A stretch of 64,000 nt of DNA from positions 434,001-498,000 of the forward strand of contig NZ_JAKWBN010000002.1 of NCBI RefSeq assembly GCF_022511585.1, given 5' to 3'. The translations under genes and the position numbers were made by a program. Source of the stretch: Shimazuella soli (GTDB lineage: Bacteria; Bacillota; Bacilli; Thermoactinomycetales; Thermoactinomycetaceae). Below the pieces are notes generated by a model, which searched no databases, had not been told where the DNA came from, and was given only the letters and a program-made list of their open reading frames with translations. Each line of letters opens with the position of its first letter. The stretch's first letter is position 1. Shown piece after piece: positions 27,050 to 37,270 of this stretch.

Positions 27050-27134
27050 TAAAGGCAGTCCTGTGAGGCTGACAAAGGCAAACTTTTGAAGTACCAAAAG
27101 TCTCTTTGTCATGCAGGCAAAGAGACTTTTTTTT
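27050..27134 (+). promoter_or_regulatory. PyrR-binding attenuator 2 (between pyrR and pyrC)
   Basis: A second PyrR loop, GGCAGTCCTGTGAGGCTGAC (27054-27073), is followed by the terminator AAAAGTCTCTTTG/CAAAGAGACTTTT (27096-27130) and a T tract. In Bacillus subtilis such attenuators precede pyrP and pyrB, but here pyrC follows directly. Confidence 0.88.
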
Positions 27135-27158
27135 GAGTAATCACTAGGGGGAGAACAG

Positions 27159-28436
27159 ATGGCTAAAATACTTTTGAAAAATGGACGTATTTTGGGAATG
27201 GCAGGAGATGAGTTGGTTACCCGTGACATCTTGATCCATGAAAATCAGATTGAGGAAATTGGGGAAAACATAGTAGATAGTGAAGCTACGATAATTGATC
27301 TAGCTGGGAAATTTGTTGCTCCAGGATTTGTTGATCTGCATGTTCATCTGCGCGAACCTGGATATACCCATAAAGAAACGATTGAAACAGGCGCAAATGC
27401 TGCCGTTCGTGGTGGTTTTACAACGATCGCATGTATGCCAAATACACGACCAGTTATCGATACAGTAGAAGTAGTCAAAGAAATCCTCACCAAAGCAAAA
27501 GCAGCAGGCAAAGCGAGAGTATTACCAATAGGAGCCATCACTACCCGCCAGCTTGGAACCGAACATACTAATTTTGAAGCATTACAAGAAGTAGGGATAT
27601 TCGCTCTCTCCGATGATGGAGTAGGAGTTCAAAGCAGCCAAATGATGAGGGAAGCAATGCGCAGGGCGAAAAAGCTCGGATTACCTATTATCGCCCACTG
27701 TGAAGATGACACATTAGTCAAAGGTGGAGTAGTTCACGAAGGGAAGTTTGCCGCAAAACACGATCTGACAGGGATGCCAAGTCTGTCCGAATCCATCCAC
27801 ATCGGACGGGATATTTTACTAGCGGAAGACACAGGTGTGCACTACCATGTTTGTCATATCAGTGCAAAAGAATCAGTGCGCTTAGTCAGAGAAGCCAAGT
27901 CGCGTGGTCAAAAGGTAACAGCAGAAGTAACTCCTCACCACTTGCTGCTCTGTGAAGACGATATTCCAGATGTGGATGCGAACTGGAAGATGAATCCACC
28001 GCTTCGGGCAAAAGAAGATAGAGAGGCATTGATTGCAGCACTTCTTGACGGCACGATCGATTTTATTGCAACTGATCATGCGCCGCATAGTGAAGAAGAA
28101 AAAGCAGCAGGAATCGAACTTGCTCCATTTGGAATTGTAGGATTGGAAACAGCATTTCCTCTTCTTTATACCCACTTGGTAAAAACAGGGCAATTTACCT
28201 TGCGTCGACTGGTGGAGTTGATGAGTACCAAACCAGCAGAACGATTTAACTTACCATATGGAAAGTTAGAAGCAGGACAGCTTGCTGATATTACGGTGAT
28301 CGATTTGGAACAAGAACAAGAAATTGATCCAAAAACCTTCTTATCCAAAGGGAGAAATACACCTTTTGTCGGATGGAAAACGCAAGGTTGGCCAACACTC
28401 ACGATCGTAGACGGTAAAGTGGTTTGGTCGGCGTAA
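27159..28436 (+). CDS. pyrC: Dihydroorotase
   Basis: This 425-residue amidohydrolase closes N-carbamoyl-aspartate to dihydroorotate. The metal-binding HVHLREPG (His61, His63) is followed by later His residues in IAHCEDD and HVCHIS, and by DHAPHS carrying the catalytic Asp. Length and motifs fit the class I long form of Bacillus PyrC. AGGGGGAGAACAG precedes the ATG. It is the first enzyme gene after attenuator 2; pyrB, which usually sits before it, is absent. Confidence 0.96.
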   Translation: MAKILLKNGRILGMAGDELVTRDILIHENQIEEIGENIVDSEATIIDLAGKFVAPGFVDLHVHLREPGYTHKETIETGANAAVRGGFTTIACMPNTRPVIDTVEVVKEILTKAKAAGKARVLPIGAITTRQLGTEHTNFEALQEVGIFALSDDGVGVQSSQMMREAMRRAKKLGLPIIAHCEDDTLVKGGVVHEGKFAAKHDLTGMPSLSESIHIGRDILLAEDTGVHYHVCHISAKESVRLVREAKSRGQKVTAEVTPHHLLLCEDDIPDVDANWKMNPPLRAKEDREALIAALLDGTIDFIATDHAPHSEEEKAAGIELAPFGIVGLETAFPLLYTHLVKTGQFTLRRLVELMSTKPAERFNLPYGKLEAGQLADITVIDLEQEQEIDPKTFLSKGRNTPFVGWKTQGWPTLTIVDGKVVWSA

Positions 28437-28471
28437 ATAGAACAAATTGCATAAGCGGAGGGTGAACTTAG

Positions 28472-29539
28472 ATGAAAGCACGATTACTTCTCATTGACGG
28501 GACAGTATTTACAGGTACATCATTTGGAGCTACTGGGGAATCCATTGGAGAAGTCGTATTTAATACAAGTATGACCGGGTACCAAGAGATTGTCACAGAC
28601 CCATCTTACTGTGGGGAATTAATCACGATGACGTATCCGCTCATCGGAAACTATGGGTTCAACCGTGAGGATAACGAAGCTTTAAAACCTCACTGTCAAG
28701 GGTTAATCGTCCGGGAGCATGCAGAGTATGCAAGTAACTGGAGAAATGAGATGCCGATCGACGAGTGGCTCGCCATGCATCATATCGTCGGAATTTCGGA
28801 TATTGATACACGGATGTTGACGAGAAAAATTCGAATTCATGGGACGATGAAAGGCATGATTACGACAAGTGAGGAGCCAGTTGAAGTTCTTTTATCTCGC
28901 CTGCAAGATGCTTCATTGCGTACAGACCAAGTCGCACAAGTGAGCACGAAGAGTGTACAAATTTCTCCTAACAATGGAAAACGTGTGGTTTTAGTAGATT
29001 ACGGGGCAAAGCACAACATTCATCGTGAATTAATGGAACGAAATTGTGAAGTAGTAGTAGTTCCTTACAATACAACTGCGGAAGAGATTTTGAAGTATCA
29101 GCCTGATGGCGTGATGCTTTCCAACGGACCTGGAGACCCAAAAGATGTTCCAGAATCTGTCCAAGCGATTCAAGGATTACTCGGCAAGGTTCCGATCTTT
29201 GGCATCTGTCTCGGACACCAGCTCTTGTCACTGGCATGTGGAGCAGATACAGAGAAGTTAAAGTTTGGTCATCGTGGAGGCAATCATCCAGTAAAAGAGT
29301 TAGCATCCGGACGCTCCTACCTTACGGCGCAAAATCACGGTTATGTTGTGCGTGAAGAGTCGCTGAAAAATACAGCACTAAAAGTTAGTCATGTCGCGTT
29401 AAATGATGGAACAATTGAAGGTGTCGAACACAAAGAATTTCCTGCTTTCTCAGTACAGTATCATCCAGAATCAGCCCCAGGACCATTGGATAATGGTTAC
29501 TTGTTTGATCGATTTATGACAATGATGGAGGGAAAATAA
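28472..29539 (+). CDS. carA: Carbamoyl-phosphate synthase, small (glutaminase) subunit
   Basis: This 355-residue protein has the N-terminal CPSase-small domain and a C-terminal class I glutaminase domain with nucleophile Cys246 in FGICLGHQ and the His331/Glu333 pair in YHPES. It supplies ammonia to CarB. It is the pyrimidine-operon (PyrAA) form by position. GGAGGGTGAAC lies before the ATG, 35 nt after pyrC, and carB starts 2 nt after its stop. Confidence 0.96.
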   Translation: MKARLLLIDGTVFTGTSFGATGESIGEVVFNTSMTGYQEIVTDPSYCGELITMTYPLIGNYGFNREDNEALKPHCQGLIVREHAEYASNWRNEMPIDEWLAMHHIVGISDIDTRMLTRKIRIHGTMKGMITTSEEPVEVLLSRLQDASLRTDQVAQVSTKSVQISPNNGKRVVLVDYGAKHNIHRELMERNCEVVVVPYNTTAEEILKYQPDGVMLSNGPGDPKDVPESVQAIQGLLGKVPIFGICLGHQLLSLACGADTEKLKFGHRGGNHPVKELASGRSYLTAQNHGYVVREESLKNTALKVSHVALNDGTIEGVEHKEFPAFSVQYHPESAPGPLDNGYLFDRFMTMMEGK

Positions 29540-29541
29540 TC

Positions 29542-32500
29542 ATGCCAAAAGATACATCACTTAAGAAAATCCTCGTAATAGGTTCCGGTCCTATCGTGAT
29601 TGGTCAAGCAGCTGAATTTGACTATGCAGGTACACAGGCTTGTCAAGCATTAAAAGAAGAAGGCATGGAAGTTATTCTTGTCAACAGTAACCCTGCAACG
29701 ATTATGACCGATACCAATATGGCGGATAAAGTGTATATTGAACCGCTGACAGTCGATTTCCTCACCCAAGTCATTCGCAAAGAACGACCTGATGGCTTGC
29801 TTCCTACTCTTGGAGGTCAAACTGGGTTAAACCTTGCAGTTAAACTAGCAGAAGCAGGTGTTTTAGAACGGGAAGGAGTTCGCTTGCTCGGGACAGAACT
29901 GCGTGCAATTACTTGTGCCGAAGACCGTGACCAGTTCCGTGCTTTGATGCACGAATTAAACGAACCAGTTCCTTCAAGTGATATCGTACACACCGCTGAT
30001 GAAGCTGTCGCATTTGCTAATAAAAATGGATACCCAGTTATCGTCCGCCCAGCTTACACTTTGGGAGGAACCGGCGGCGGTATCGTAAACAACGAAGAAG
30101 AATTACGTGAAATTGTGGAGAACGGTCTGCGCCTAAGCCCTATCACCCAGTGTCTTATCGAACAGAGTATCGCTGGTTTTAAAGAAATCGAATACGAAGT
30201 AATGCGGGATGCCAATGATAATGCGATCGTCGTTTGTAACATGGAAAACTTCGATCCAGTTGGTGTGCATACAGGAGATAGTATTGTTTTCGCTCCAAGT
30301 CAAACTTTATCCGATAAAGAATACCATATGCTGCGTTCCTCCGCGTTAAAAATGATTCGAGCACTAGATATTCGTGGCGGATGTAACGTTCAATTTGCAC
30401 TAGACCCAGACAGCTTTCAATACTATGTGATCGAAGTAAATCCACGGGTAAGCCGCTCTAGTGCCCTAGCATCCAAAGCGACTGGCTACCCAATCGCCCG
30501 AATCGCCGCCAAAATCGCTATGGGATACACCTTAGATGAACTGATCAACCCAGTGACTGGGCAGACCTACGCTTGCTTTGAACCAGCGTTAGACTATGTG
30601 GTTAGCAAAATTCCACGTTGGCCTTTTGATAAATTTTCTTCCGCTAACCGCCGTCTTGGCACGCAGATGAAAGCAACTGGGGAAGTCATGGCGATCGGCC
30701 GTAATTTAGAAGAATCCCTGCTCAAAGCTGTTCGTTCTCTAGAGATCGGTGCAGACTACCTCTACTTAGCAGAAACAGCTGAGATGACTCGCGAAGAATT
30801 AGAAAACAGATTGGTACGGGTAGATGATGAACGTCTCTTTTTACTAGGAGAATGGTTCCGTCGCGGTTACACCGTAGAAGACGCTCACATGCTCACAAAA
30901 ATCGATCGTTTCTTCCTAGTCAAACTGGAGAGAATCATCAAGTTAGAGCGTGAGCTAAGGGACACAAGCGAATTGACAAGAGACTTACTCTTGACTGCAA
31001 AACGGATGGGCTTTACGGATCGAACGATAGCAAGACTTACAGGAAACAAAGGAAAAGCTATTGCCAAAAAACGCAAAGAGCTTGGTATTACCCCAGTTTA
31101 CAAAATCGTAGATACTTGTGCGGCTGAGTTCTCTGCTTCTACTCCTTACTATTACTCGACTTATGAGCAAGAAGATGAAGTGGAAAAAGGCGATAAGAAA
31201 ACGGTTCTCGTCCTTGGTTCCGGTCCGATCCGCATCGGGCAGGGGGTAGAATTTGACTACGCTACCGTTCATGCAATCTGGGCCATTCGCGAAGCTGGAT
31301 ATGAAGCAGTTATCATCAACAACAACCCAGAGACGGTATCTACCGACTTTAACACATCTGACCGCCTCTACTTTGAACCGCTTTTCAAAGAAGATGTGAT
31401 GAATGTGATCGAACGAGAAAATCCGATCGGTGTAATCGTGCAGTTCGGTGGTCAAACAGCTTTAAATTTAGCGAGAGACTTACGCGAAGAAGGGATTCCA
31501 ATCCTCGGTACTTCGTTAGAAGAGATCGATCGAGCAGAAGATCGGAAAAAATTTGAGAAATTGCTCAGCGATGAAAATATCGCTCAGCCGCCAGGAGCAG
31601 CAATCACTTCGATTGAGGCAGCAGTCCAAACCGCTACGGACTTGGGATATCCAGTGTTAGTCCGTCCATCCTATGTCCTCGGCGGGCGTGCGATGCAAAT
31701 TGTCTACAACGAAGCCGAACTTCGCGATTATATGGTAGAAGCGGTAAAAGTTAATCCAGAGCATCCAGTGTTAATCGATAGATACCTTCTTGGAAAAGAA
31801 CTTGAAGTAGATGCGATTTGTGATGGGGAGCAAGTGGTGATCCCTGGGATTATGGAGCATATTGAACGAGCTGGTGTTCACTCTGGTGACTCCATCGCGG
31901 TTTACCCGCCACAATCGATTACGGGCGAGCAGAAACAACGTTTAGTAGAGATTACGACAAGCATTGCCAAAGCACTGAATACAAAAGGACTCATCAATAT
32001 CCAGTTCGTCCTCTTCAAAGACCAGATGTATGTCTTAGAAGTAAATCCACGAGCATCTCGAACAGTACCATTCTTAAGTAAAGTTACAGGTATTCCGATG
32101 GCACAAGTTGCTACAAGAATTATGCTTGGTGAAAGTTTAGCTGACCAAGGTTACACAGGAGGTTTATGGCCGGAAACTCCTGAAGTAGCAGTAAAAGTTC
32201 CTGTGTTCTCCTTTGCAAAACTGCGTCGTGTAGACATCATGCTCGGCCCTGAAATGAAATCTACTGGAGAAGTGATGGGTCGAGATCGTGATTATGCTAG
32301 AGCGGTGTACAAAGGTTTGATTGCAGCGGGAATTTCCTTACCTCGATTTGGCACAGTCGTCGCAACGATCGGAGATAAAGAGAAAGAAGAAGTAATTCCC
32401 TTGATGGAACGCTTTATCCAACTAGGCTATCGAGTTGTCTCTACCGCTGGAACAGCAGATGTGCTAGAAAAAGCAGGTATTCCTGTCCAACGAGTAAACA

Positions 32501-32763
32501 AGCTAAAAGATGGTTCCCCACATATTCTTGATATGATTCGCAAAGGGGAAGCGGATTTAGTTGTGAATACATGGACGCGTGGAAAAACCCCAGAAAGAGA
32601 TGGATTTCTCATCCGCCGGGAAGCAGTTGAACATGGGGTAGCATGTCTCACCTCTCTCGATACGGTAGAAGCATTACTGACAACCATGGAAACCATTCAC
32701 CTGTCTGCTCTGCCGATTGGTGAGGAAGCGAAAGTCGCCAGAAAACAAACAGTTATGGTGTAG
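29542..32763 (+). CDS. carB: Carbamoyl-phosphate synthase, large subunit
   Basis: This 1073-residue protein contains two homologous ATP-grasp halves, each opening with a GSGPI-IGQ-EFDYA motif (about residues 14 and 560). An oligomerisation domain lies between them and a C-terminal MGS-like allosteric domain (about 935-1073) follows. It makes carbamoyl phosphate from bicarbonate, ATP and ammonia from CarA. Full family length is present with no disruption. GGAGGG precedes the ATG. Confidence 0.97.
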   Translation: MPKDTSLKKILVIGSGPIVIGQAAEFDYAGTQACQALKEEGMEVILVNSNPATIMTDTNMADKVYIEPLTVDFLTQVIRKERPDGLLPTLGGQTGLNLAVKLAEAGVLEREGVRLLGTELRAITCAEDRDQFRALMHELNEPVPSSDIVHTADEAVAFANKNGYPVIVRPAYTLGGTGGGIVNNEEELREIVENGLRLSPITQCLIEQSIAGFKEIEYEVMRDANDNAIVVCNMENFDPVGVHTGDSIVFAPSQTLSDKEYHMLRSSALKMIRALDIRGGCNVQFALDPDSFQYYVIEVNPRVSRSSALASKATGYPIARIAAKIAMGYTLDELINPVTGQTYACFEPALDYVVSKIPRWPFDKFSSANRRLGTQMKATGEVMAIGRNLEESLLKAVRSLEIGADYLYLAETAEMTREELENRLVRVDDERLFLLGEWFRRGYTVEDAHMLTKIDRFFLVKLERIIKLERELRDTSELTRDLLLTAKRMGFTDRTIARLTGNKGKAIAKKRKELGITPVYKIVDTCAAEFSASTPYYYSTYEQEDEVEKGDKKTVLVLGSGPIRIGQGVEFDYATVHAIWAIREAGYEAVIINNNPETVSTDFNTSDRLYFEPLFKEDVMNVIERENPIGVIVQFGGQTALNLARDLREEGIPILGTSLEEIDRAEDRKKFEKLLSDENIAQPPGAAITSIEAAVQTATDLGYPVLVRPSYVLGGRAMQIVYNEAELRDYMVEAVKVNPEHPVLIDRYLLGKELEVDAICDGEQVVIPGIMEHIERAGVHSGDSIAVYPPQSITGEQKQRLVEITTSIAKALNTKGLINIQFVLFKDQMYVLEVNPRASRTVPFLSKVTGIPMAQVATRIMLGESLADQGYTGGLWPETPEVAVKVPVFSFAKLRRVDIMLGPEMKSTGEVMGRDRDYARAVYKGLIAAGISLPRFGTVVATIGDKEKEEVIPLMERFIQLGYRVVSTAGTADVLEKAGIPVQRVNKLKDGSPHILDMIRKGEADLVVNTWTRGKTPERDGFLIRREAVEHGVACLTSLDTVEALLTTMETIHLSALPIGEEAKVARKQTVMV

Positions 32764-32772
32764 GAGGGAATC

Positions 32773-33477
32773 ATGAGTAAACAAATAATCGTCGCTTTGG
32801 ATTATTCCTTGCAAGAAGCAGAAGCTTTCTTACGTTCCTTTCCACCTGCGTTTATCAAAGTTGGTTATCAACTGTTTTATGAAGCTGGTCCAGCATGGGT
32901 TGCCAAAAAGAAAGAGGAAGGCTACCAAGTCTTCCTCGATCTTAAGCTTCATGATATCCCTAACACGGTTTTTGAAGGGGTAAAAACGGTGAGTAAACTT
33001 GGAGTTGACCTTCTGACGATCCATGCTAGTGGCGGGAGTCAAATGATCGGGAAGGCACGAGAAGCAGTGGAGCTAACAGCTGCTGCAAATCACCGCACCA
33101 AAATTTTAGCTGTCACGCAATTGACAAGCACAGATCAAGCGATGTTGAACGATGAACTACAGATTCTAGGAAATGTGTCTGACTCTGCGATTCACTTGGC
33201 ACAGTTAGCACAGCGATCAGGCGCAGATGGTGTTATCTGTTCTGGTCAGGAAGTAAGTGCGATCAAACAAGCAACTGCTTCAAATTTTCTTGCTGTAACA
33301 CCAGGAATTCGTCCGAAAGAAGCCGGGGTAGACGATCAAAAACGAGTCGTTACTCCTGTAGAAGCTATTGCTCGTGGAGCAGATTATTTGGTCATCGGCA
33401 GACCGATAACCAAAGCGAGTGATCCAGTACAAGCGTATGAGAACATTTTACAATCGATCGAGGAGGCAACGGCATGA
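32773..33477 (+). CDS. pyrF: Orotidine-5'-phosphate decarboxylase
   Basis: This 234-residue TIM-barrel enzyme converts OMP to UMP. The active-site D-K-x-x-D array is visible in FLDLKLHDIPNT (Asp56, Lys58, Asp61), with Asp10 in the first strand and VTPGIRP and VIGRPITKA phosphate-binding loops. TAGGAGGGA precedes the ATG, nine bases after carB. pyrK and pyrD, which separate carB from pyrF in Bacillus, are not present. Confidence 0.96.
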   Translation: MSKQIIVALDYSLQEAEAFLRSFPPAFIKVGYQLFYEAGPAWVAKKKEEGYQVFLDLKLHDIPNTVFEGVKTVSKLGVDLLTIHASGGSQMIGKAREAVELTAAANHRTKILAVTQLTSTDQAMLNDELQILGNVSDSAIHLAQLAQRSGADGVICSGQEVSAIKQATASNFLAVTPGIRPKEAGVDDQKRVVTPVEAIARGADYLVIGRPITKASDPVQAYENILQSIEEATA

Positions 33478-34049
33478 GTGATTGGACATTAGAAGCAGCG
33501 ATTGAACGGACAGGGGTATTGAAAAAGGGTCATTTTCTCTTATCATCTGGTCGGCACAGTGACCAATATATGCAAATGGCACAATTACTCCAATATCCTA
33601 GAGAAGCAAAAGAAGCTGGAGATGCTGTAGCAAAACTGTTTCTTGACCAAGAAATTGATCTCGTAGTAGGACCGGCATTAGGTGGAGTCATCATCGCTCA
33701 TGAGGTAGCAAGAGCCCTTGGAGTCCGCTGTATCTTTGCCGAACGCAAAGAAGGCGAAATGCAAATCCGCCGCGGCTTTGAAGTAAACCCAAGAGAACGC
33801 GTCTTGGTCATCGAAGACGTTGTGACCACTGGCGGTTCGGTAAAAGAAGTTATTTCACTGTTGGAAGAAAGAGAAGCGGAGATCATCGGTGTAGGTTCCT
33901 TAGTCGATCGGACAAAAGGTGAAAATCCTTTTGATGTTCCATACAAAGCACTAAAAGCAGTGCAAATTGAAAGCTACTCAGCAGAAGATTGCCCATTGTG
34001 TAAAGATGGTATTTCTGTGGTGAAACCTGGAAGTCGTCATAAAAAATAA
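33474..34049 (+). CDS. pyrE: Orotate phosphoribosyltransferase
   Basis: This 191-residue PRTase joins orotate and PRPP. The PRPP-binding loop is VIEDVVTTGGS (112-122), with the ERKEGEMQIRRGF flexible loop before it. A CPLC pair near residue 175 belongs to the C-terminal tail. It overlaps pyrF by 4 nt (ATGA) and ends the operon, with a T-tailed hairpin following at once. Confidence 0.96.
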   Translation: MSDWTLEAAIERTGVLKKGHFLLSSGRHSDQYMQMAQLLQYPREAKEAGDAVAKLFLDQEIDLVVGPALGGVIIAHEVARALGVRCIFAERKEGEMQIRRGFEVNPRERVLVIEDVVTTGGSVKEVISLLEEREAEIIGVGSLVDRTKGENPFDVPYKALKAVQIESYSAEDCPLCKDGISVVKPGSRHKK

Positions 34050-34059
34050 TGCAAAGTTG

Positions 34060-34093
34060 TCCTCTCTAACAGGTTAGAGGGGATGTTTTTTTT
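34060..34093 (+). terminator. Terminator of the pyr operon
   Basis: CCTCTCTAAC (34061-34070) pairs with GTTAGAGGGG (34073-34082), imperfectly, followed by ATG and a run of T. It separates the pyr operon from the A/B array. Confidence 0.7.
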
Positions 34094-34105
34094 GATTATG
34101 CTAAT

Positions 34106-34111
34106 TATAAT
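34106..34111 (+). promoter_or_regulatory. -10 element of unit A1
   Basis: TATAAT lies 33 nt before the A1 start. The leader then contains AGAGAAAAGAGAGA directly before the ATG. No clear -35 is visible. Confidence 0.6.
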
Positions 34112-34144
34112 GAAATTAGGGAACTATAGAGAAAAGAGAGACAG

Positions 34145-34852
34145 ATGTTTGTACTCGAGAAGAACCCTAACCCGATTCAGATTCACGACGGAAGCAATGT
34201 CTTTGAGTTGATGGATCTTGTCGGTGACGCTAGGCTCCTTATCCTCGCAGTTGGTGTACCTGGATCAGGTAAATCCACTATCCTTGGAGAAATGAAGAGG
34301 ATTTTGGAAGAACACTATGGTCTTTGTCCAGCAATTTGCGATCTGGATGATCGTCAATCGAAGTTCTGGAAAATTCCTTCCATTCTCCAGTATGTCTTGC
34401 CACGACGAATTTTTCGGTATTTGGTATCGAAAAAAATCGTTGATCCTGGAGGAAGCGACGAAGCGATGCAAACCACTTGGAAGTGGATTTTGGATCAAAT
34501 CTCACGCGACTCCAAAGATCCGATCATCGTCTGTGATGCAGGTCCCAATTACTGGATGCGCTTTCAGCTTGTCAGTGCAGCGAAGGCAGTTGTGGCTGCT
34601 AGGAATAACGAGAAGGCCAAACTAGCTGAATGGAATATGCCCGAAGAAAGGTTCCATATCCATCAGGTCTTTATCAATTGTCCTTGGTGGCTAGCCTTTT
34701 TCCGTAACCTCATGCGTGAGAGGGTTGTTCACCTGAAGCCTTTCTTCAACGCAGTGCGGGGAGTAAAGAGTGCGTCCCGCAAAATGCTTCAGTACTGCGA
34801 TTCTTGGGGAATTGTTGAAAATGGTTGGAAGAGTCATCGGAAAGATGCATAA
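34145..34852 (+). CDS. Family A P-loop NTPase, unit A1 (unknown function)
   Basis: This 235-residue protein has Walker A GVPGSGKST (37-45), an acidic DLDD (66-69) after the next strand, and IIVCDAGPNYWMR (Asp131, Gly133, Asn135, Arg139). The D-[AS]-G-x-N-x3-R spacing is shared exactly with A3 and A4. The layout resembles nucleotide- or substrate-phosphorylating P-loop kinases, but I cannot name a family. It is the shortest family A member and lacks the long helical C-terminal region of the others. The AGAGAAAAGAGAGACAG leader precedes the ATG; an A-type hairpin follows; family B gene B1 is next. Confidence 0.8.
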   Translation: MFVLEKNPNPIQIHDGSNVFELMDLVGDARLLILAVGVPGSGKSTILGEMKRILEEHYGLCPAICDLDDRQSKFWKIPSILQYVLPRRIFRYLVSKKIVDPGGSDEAMQTTWKWILDQISRDSKDPIIVCDAGPNYWMRFQLVSAAKAVVAARNNEKAKLAEWNMPEERFHIHQVFINCPWWLAFFRNLMRERVVHLKPFFNAVRGVKSASRKMLQYCDSWGIVENGWKSHRKDA

Positions 34853-34889
34853 CCATGTGAGGAGTTCTCGCACAAACAATCCCCAGAGA

Positions 34890-34922
34890 GCGGCGGTGTT
34901 GACATTTTGTTGACACCGCCGT
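34890..34922 (+). terminator. A-type hairpin of unit A1
   Basis: CGGCGGTGT (34891-34899) pairs perfectly with ACACCGCCG (34913-34921). The tail TACTGCATTTTTGG resembles the tails of A3 and A4. It has no canonical long T tract. Confidence 0.75.
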
Positions 34923-34955
34923 ACTGCATTTTTGGATAGCCAGTATGAAAAGAAG

Positions 34956-34990
34956 GTAGTACAATAGAAAGTAGTACAATAGAAAGTAGT
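34956..34990 (+). repeat. 15-bp tandem repeat carrying TACAAT -10-like boxes (unit B1 promoter)
   Basis: GTAGTACAATAGAAA occurs twice in tandem (34956-34970, 34971-34985), followed by a partial GTAGT. Each copy contains a TACAAT that could serve as a -10 element for B1, giving two alternative transcription starts 15 nt apart. Confidence 0.65.
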
Positions 34991-35017
34991 GTTGGTCACC
35001 CTAGAGAGAAGAGAAAA

Positions 35018-35833
35018 ATGAATAAGGGAGCAAAACTACGAAAAAATCTTCAACGTTGGATTTCTAGTTATGGTCTCTTCCAAGACGTTGCATTTTCTGA
35101 CGAACAAGAGTTCGCGAGGTTTTTTGGTCTCGATCCTATGTCGGCTTATAGGAGGTTGAAGGAGCTAAGACTCGCTGGATTCTGTCGTACAAGAGAGGAC
35201 GGCAAACTCATCGTCGCTGTCCAAGATTGGTCCCGAACGGCGGAACCTCTCGTCGATGCCATTCCTGTTGCAGTGAACGAAGCATTTCAACAGGAGGACG
35301 TGACGATCAACATAGAGGCATTCACAGGGGAAACCTTCTTGGAAGCTATGAAGGAAGAATTGGAGAAGTTGAAGTCAGGAAAAACAAGACTTCGATCGCT
35401 CCATATTCGCTTGCTAGTGCCCAATTTCAAGAAGCCAGTAGCTGTTCCCAGTGTCGTTGGTGACCCTGATGATCTGCGTGCCCGTGAACGACAGGATGAG
35501 ATCAGTCAAGATGTGATCACCTTGTTGCGGGATATCAAGAATCTTCAGACAGATGACTATGGCCGCTACATCTTCCGCGTGACAGTGGAGATTGGGAGGC
35601 TTGACTACTTCACCCCTTGGGATAAGATTTTTGTCTTTAACGGGCGCAAGGTTCTAAAAGGTAAATACGAAGTAGTCCAAGTTCAAGAAGAGTACAGAGG
35701 CAAACTCATGAAAATCAATGATTTTCGCGGGTTTGATGTGCCGATGAGTACTTCGGAGGAAGAAAGCCTAGTGTGGGAGACGATCAAACAATTCGAAGAT
35801 AAGTGGAAACTCGCAGAGGTAGTAGAACTCTGA
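35018..35833 (+). CDS. Family B winged-helix (GntR-like) protein, unit B1
   Basis: This 271-residue protein has an N-terminal winged helix (about 10-65: EFARFFGLDPMSAYRRLKEL then a wing) and a C-terminal domain whose core LHIRLLVPNFKKPVAVPS and later D-x-x-D-x-R cluster recur in B2 and B3. The C-terminal pattern resembles, from memory, a streptomycete group annotated as GntR regulators; the ligand is unknown. Leader AGAGAGAAGAGAAAA precedes the ATG. It follows A1 in the same direction but has its own promoter repeat and a B-type hairpin. Confidence 0.75.
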   Translation: MNKGAKLRKNLQRWISSYGLFQDVAFSDEQEFARFFGLDPMSAYRRLKELRLAGFCRTREDGKLIVAVQDWSRTAEPLVDAIPVAVNEAFQQEDVTINIEAFTGETFLEAMKEELEKLKSGKTRLRSLHIRLLVPNFKKPVAVPSVVGDPDDLRARERQDEISQDVITLLRDIKNLQTDDYGRYIFRVTVEIGRLDYFTPWDKIFVFNGRKVLKGKYEVVQVQEEYRGKLMKINDFRGFDVPMSTSEEESLVWETIKQFEDKWKLAEVVEL

Positions 35834-35849
35834 TGATGTTGCCACAATT

Positions 35850-35882
35850 TGGTGGGTTAGGGATAACAGATCTCTGACCCAC
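35850..35882 (+). terminator. B-type hairpin of unit B1
   Basis: GGTGGGTTAGGGA (35850-35862) pairs with TCTCTGACCCACC (35870-35882), with two G-U wobbles. It is a variant of the GGGCTAGGGACA stems of B2 and B3. Confidence 0.7.
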
Positions 35883-35919
35883 CAGGCGTATATGTCAAGT
35901 AACTTACATAAAATCGAGT

Positions 35920-35952
35920 GCGGCGGTGACAAATAGCTGATGTCACCGCCGC
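35920..35952 (-). terminator. A-type hairpin of unit A2
   Basis: GCGGCGGTGACA (35920-35931) pairs perfectly with TGTCACCGCCGC (35941-35952). It lies between the convergent B1 and A2 genes; B1 already has its own hairpin, so this one is assigned to A2. On the minus strand the tail is ACTCGATTTTATG. Confidence 0.8.
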
Positions 35953-35966
35953 TGCTTACAAACAGG

Positions 35967-37220
35967 TCACCTCTTGCGGTTACGAAACAACTGAAGTGTT
36001 TGACTTTCAGCTTTCACATATGCAAGGGCTCTTTCTGCTTGCTTAAGGGCTTTGTTAATCGTGAGATCGACGTGGTGTTTTACATCACTTGTGATCACAT
36101 GCCCCCATTTTTCTGGATCTTCGATTTCGGACCACGTTTCGCCAATGTGGCGTCCACTATCCGGTGCTTCCCTTTTCTTCAAATCCGTTGAGGTGGATTC
36201 CGTGAAAGTTACGATGCTAGTTGCCATGATTCTGACGAGATGTAGAGCATCTTCAGCCGTATCAATAGCTTCCTGGGCACTTATTCCAGGATCTCTGGGA
36301 AGTACTCTTTCCCTAACCAAAGCTACCTTGGACTTGGCGTCCTCTTCAGCAGATTGAAGGTTCTGGACAAGTGAGTTTGCCTGATTCGCAGATTGAAGCA
36401 GTTCTGGAATAATGGGTGAGTTTGTTTCTCTCGATCCCCAAAACTCCCAGACCTCAAGCTGGGCTGCTTCAAGGCTCTCCAACTCTTCAACAATTCCAGC
36501 AGAAGAACCAACCCATACATCCAGAATCTTTTGCTTCTTCAGAAGTAGGTTCCGAAGGGATGGGTAGAGCTTTACCACTTGAGAGGCGTCTTGCAGCCGG
36601 ATCGCTTCTCTCACTCGGGTGGAGGTGCTCACGAGATGATCCAAGTTCAGATCTACAGTGTACTCGCGTACTCTGTTATCTGAAACAGGAGGGTCTCGCC
36701 AAACTTCGGCAAAGCTATCACCGCGTTCACGGATTTTAGACCATTCACTCCGGAATTTATCCAGAACTTTATAGTCCGCTCCAGATGATTCACCCATAAG
36801 AATGGCATTTCGCAGCTCGTAATAATCGATATAGATCTGATGAACATATCGATTGTGCAAATTCGAGTATTTCTTGATCATTCCTGGGAGTAGTGTGTTA
36901 CCCCAAGGGTTCATGATGATGATGACTTTGTTTGAATCCGCTTCTTCCATGTAACGCAAGGTGATATCTCCGAGTACTTCGCCTTCCGATTCTCCATCGA
37001 GAGCTTGCTCGGACAGTTCCATGGATACATATTCCAACGGACCACCATAAACCGATCGAACGGTTGCAGGCTCCGACTGATTGAAGTCTTGGATGCACCA
37101 GATCGTCGAGTCCACATACTCTTCAAGGCCATAACGATTCCCAGTTGCAACAATCGTAATCGCCTTACCGCCACATACTCGTGTGAGGACATCAAGAGTC
37201 GCATGTTCCAGCTTAGCCAC
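35967..37220 (-). CDS. Family A protein with degenerate nucleotide-binding site, unit A2
   Basis: This 417-residue protein starts at GTG (37220). It aligns with A3 from IVATGN onward, but where A3 has GNVGGGKST it reads GNRYGLEEY (27-35), replacing the P-loop Gly, Lys and Ser/Thr. The second motif D-[AS]-G-x-N-x3-R reads NPWGN with Pro at the Arg position, so both ATP-site motifs are lost while the fold appears kept. The C-terminal half is helical. It is probably a non-catalytic partner of the intact family A proteins. It has its own TATAAT promoter, a leader with four AAAGAGA repeats and an A-type hairpin. Confidence 0.75.
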   Translation of the reverse strand: MAKLEHATLDVLTRVCGGKAITIVATGNRYGLEEYVDSTIWCIQDFNQSEPATVRSVYGGPLEYVSMELSEQALDGESEGEVLGDITLRYMEEADSNKVIIIMNPWGNTLLPGMIKKYSNLHNRYVHQIYIDYYELRNAILMGESSGADYKVLDKFRSEWSKIRERGDSFAEVWRDPPVSDNRVREYTVDLNLDHLVSTSTRVREAIRLQDASQVVKLYPSLRNLLLKKQKILDVWVGSSAGIVEELESLEAAQLEVWEFWGSRETNSPIIPELLQSANQANSLVQNLQSAEEDAKSKVALVRERVLPRDPGISAQEAIDTAEDALHLVRIMATSIVTFTESTSTDLKKREAPDSGRHIGETWSEIEDPEKWGHVITSDVKHHVDLTINKALKQAERALAYVKAESQTLQLFRNRKR

Positions 37221-37225
37221 GGTAT

Positions 37226-37253
37226 TCTCTTTTCTCTTTTCTCTTTTCTCTTT
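37226..37253 (-). repeat. Four tandem AAAGAGA repeats in the A2 leader
   Basis: On the minus strand AAAGAGA is repeated exactly four times, ending 5 nt before the GTG start. The same AGAGAAAAGAGA-like motif, unexpanded, precedes A1, A3, A4 and B1. A short repeat inside the ribosome-binding leader could change expression by slippage. Confidence 0.8.
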
Positions 37254-37270
37254 GACATAGGCCTAAGCTA

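Noticed and set aside
34145-34852. A1 as a zeta-type toxin of a toxin-antitoxin pair
   Set aside because: It has a Walker A and an acidic motif, but the zeta-specific catalytic region is not visible, no epsilon-like antitoxin is adjacent, and its paralogs are far longer. B1 is a winged-helix protein with its own promoter.
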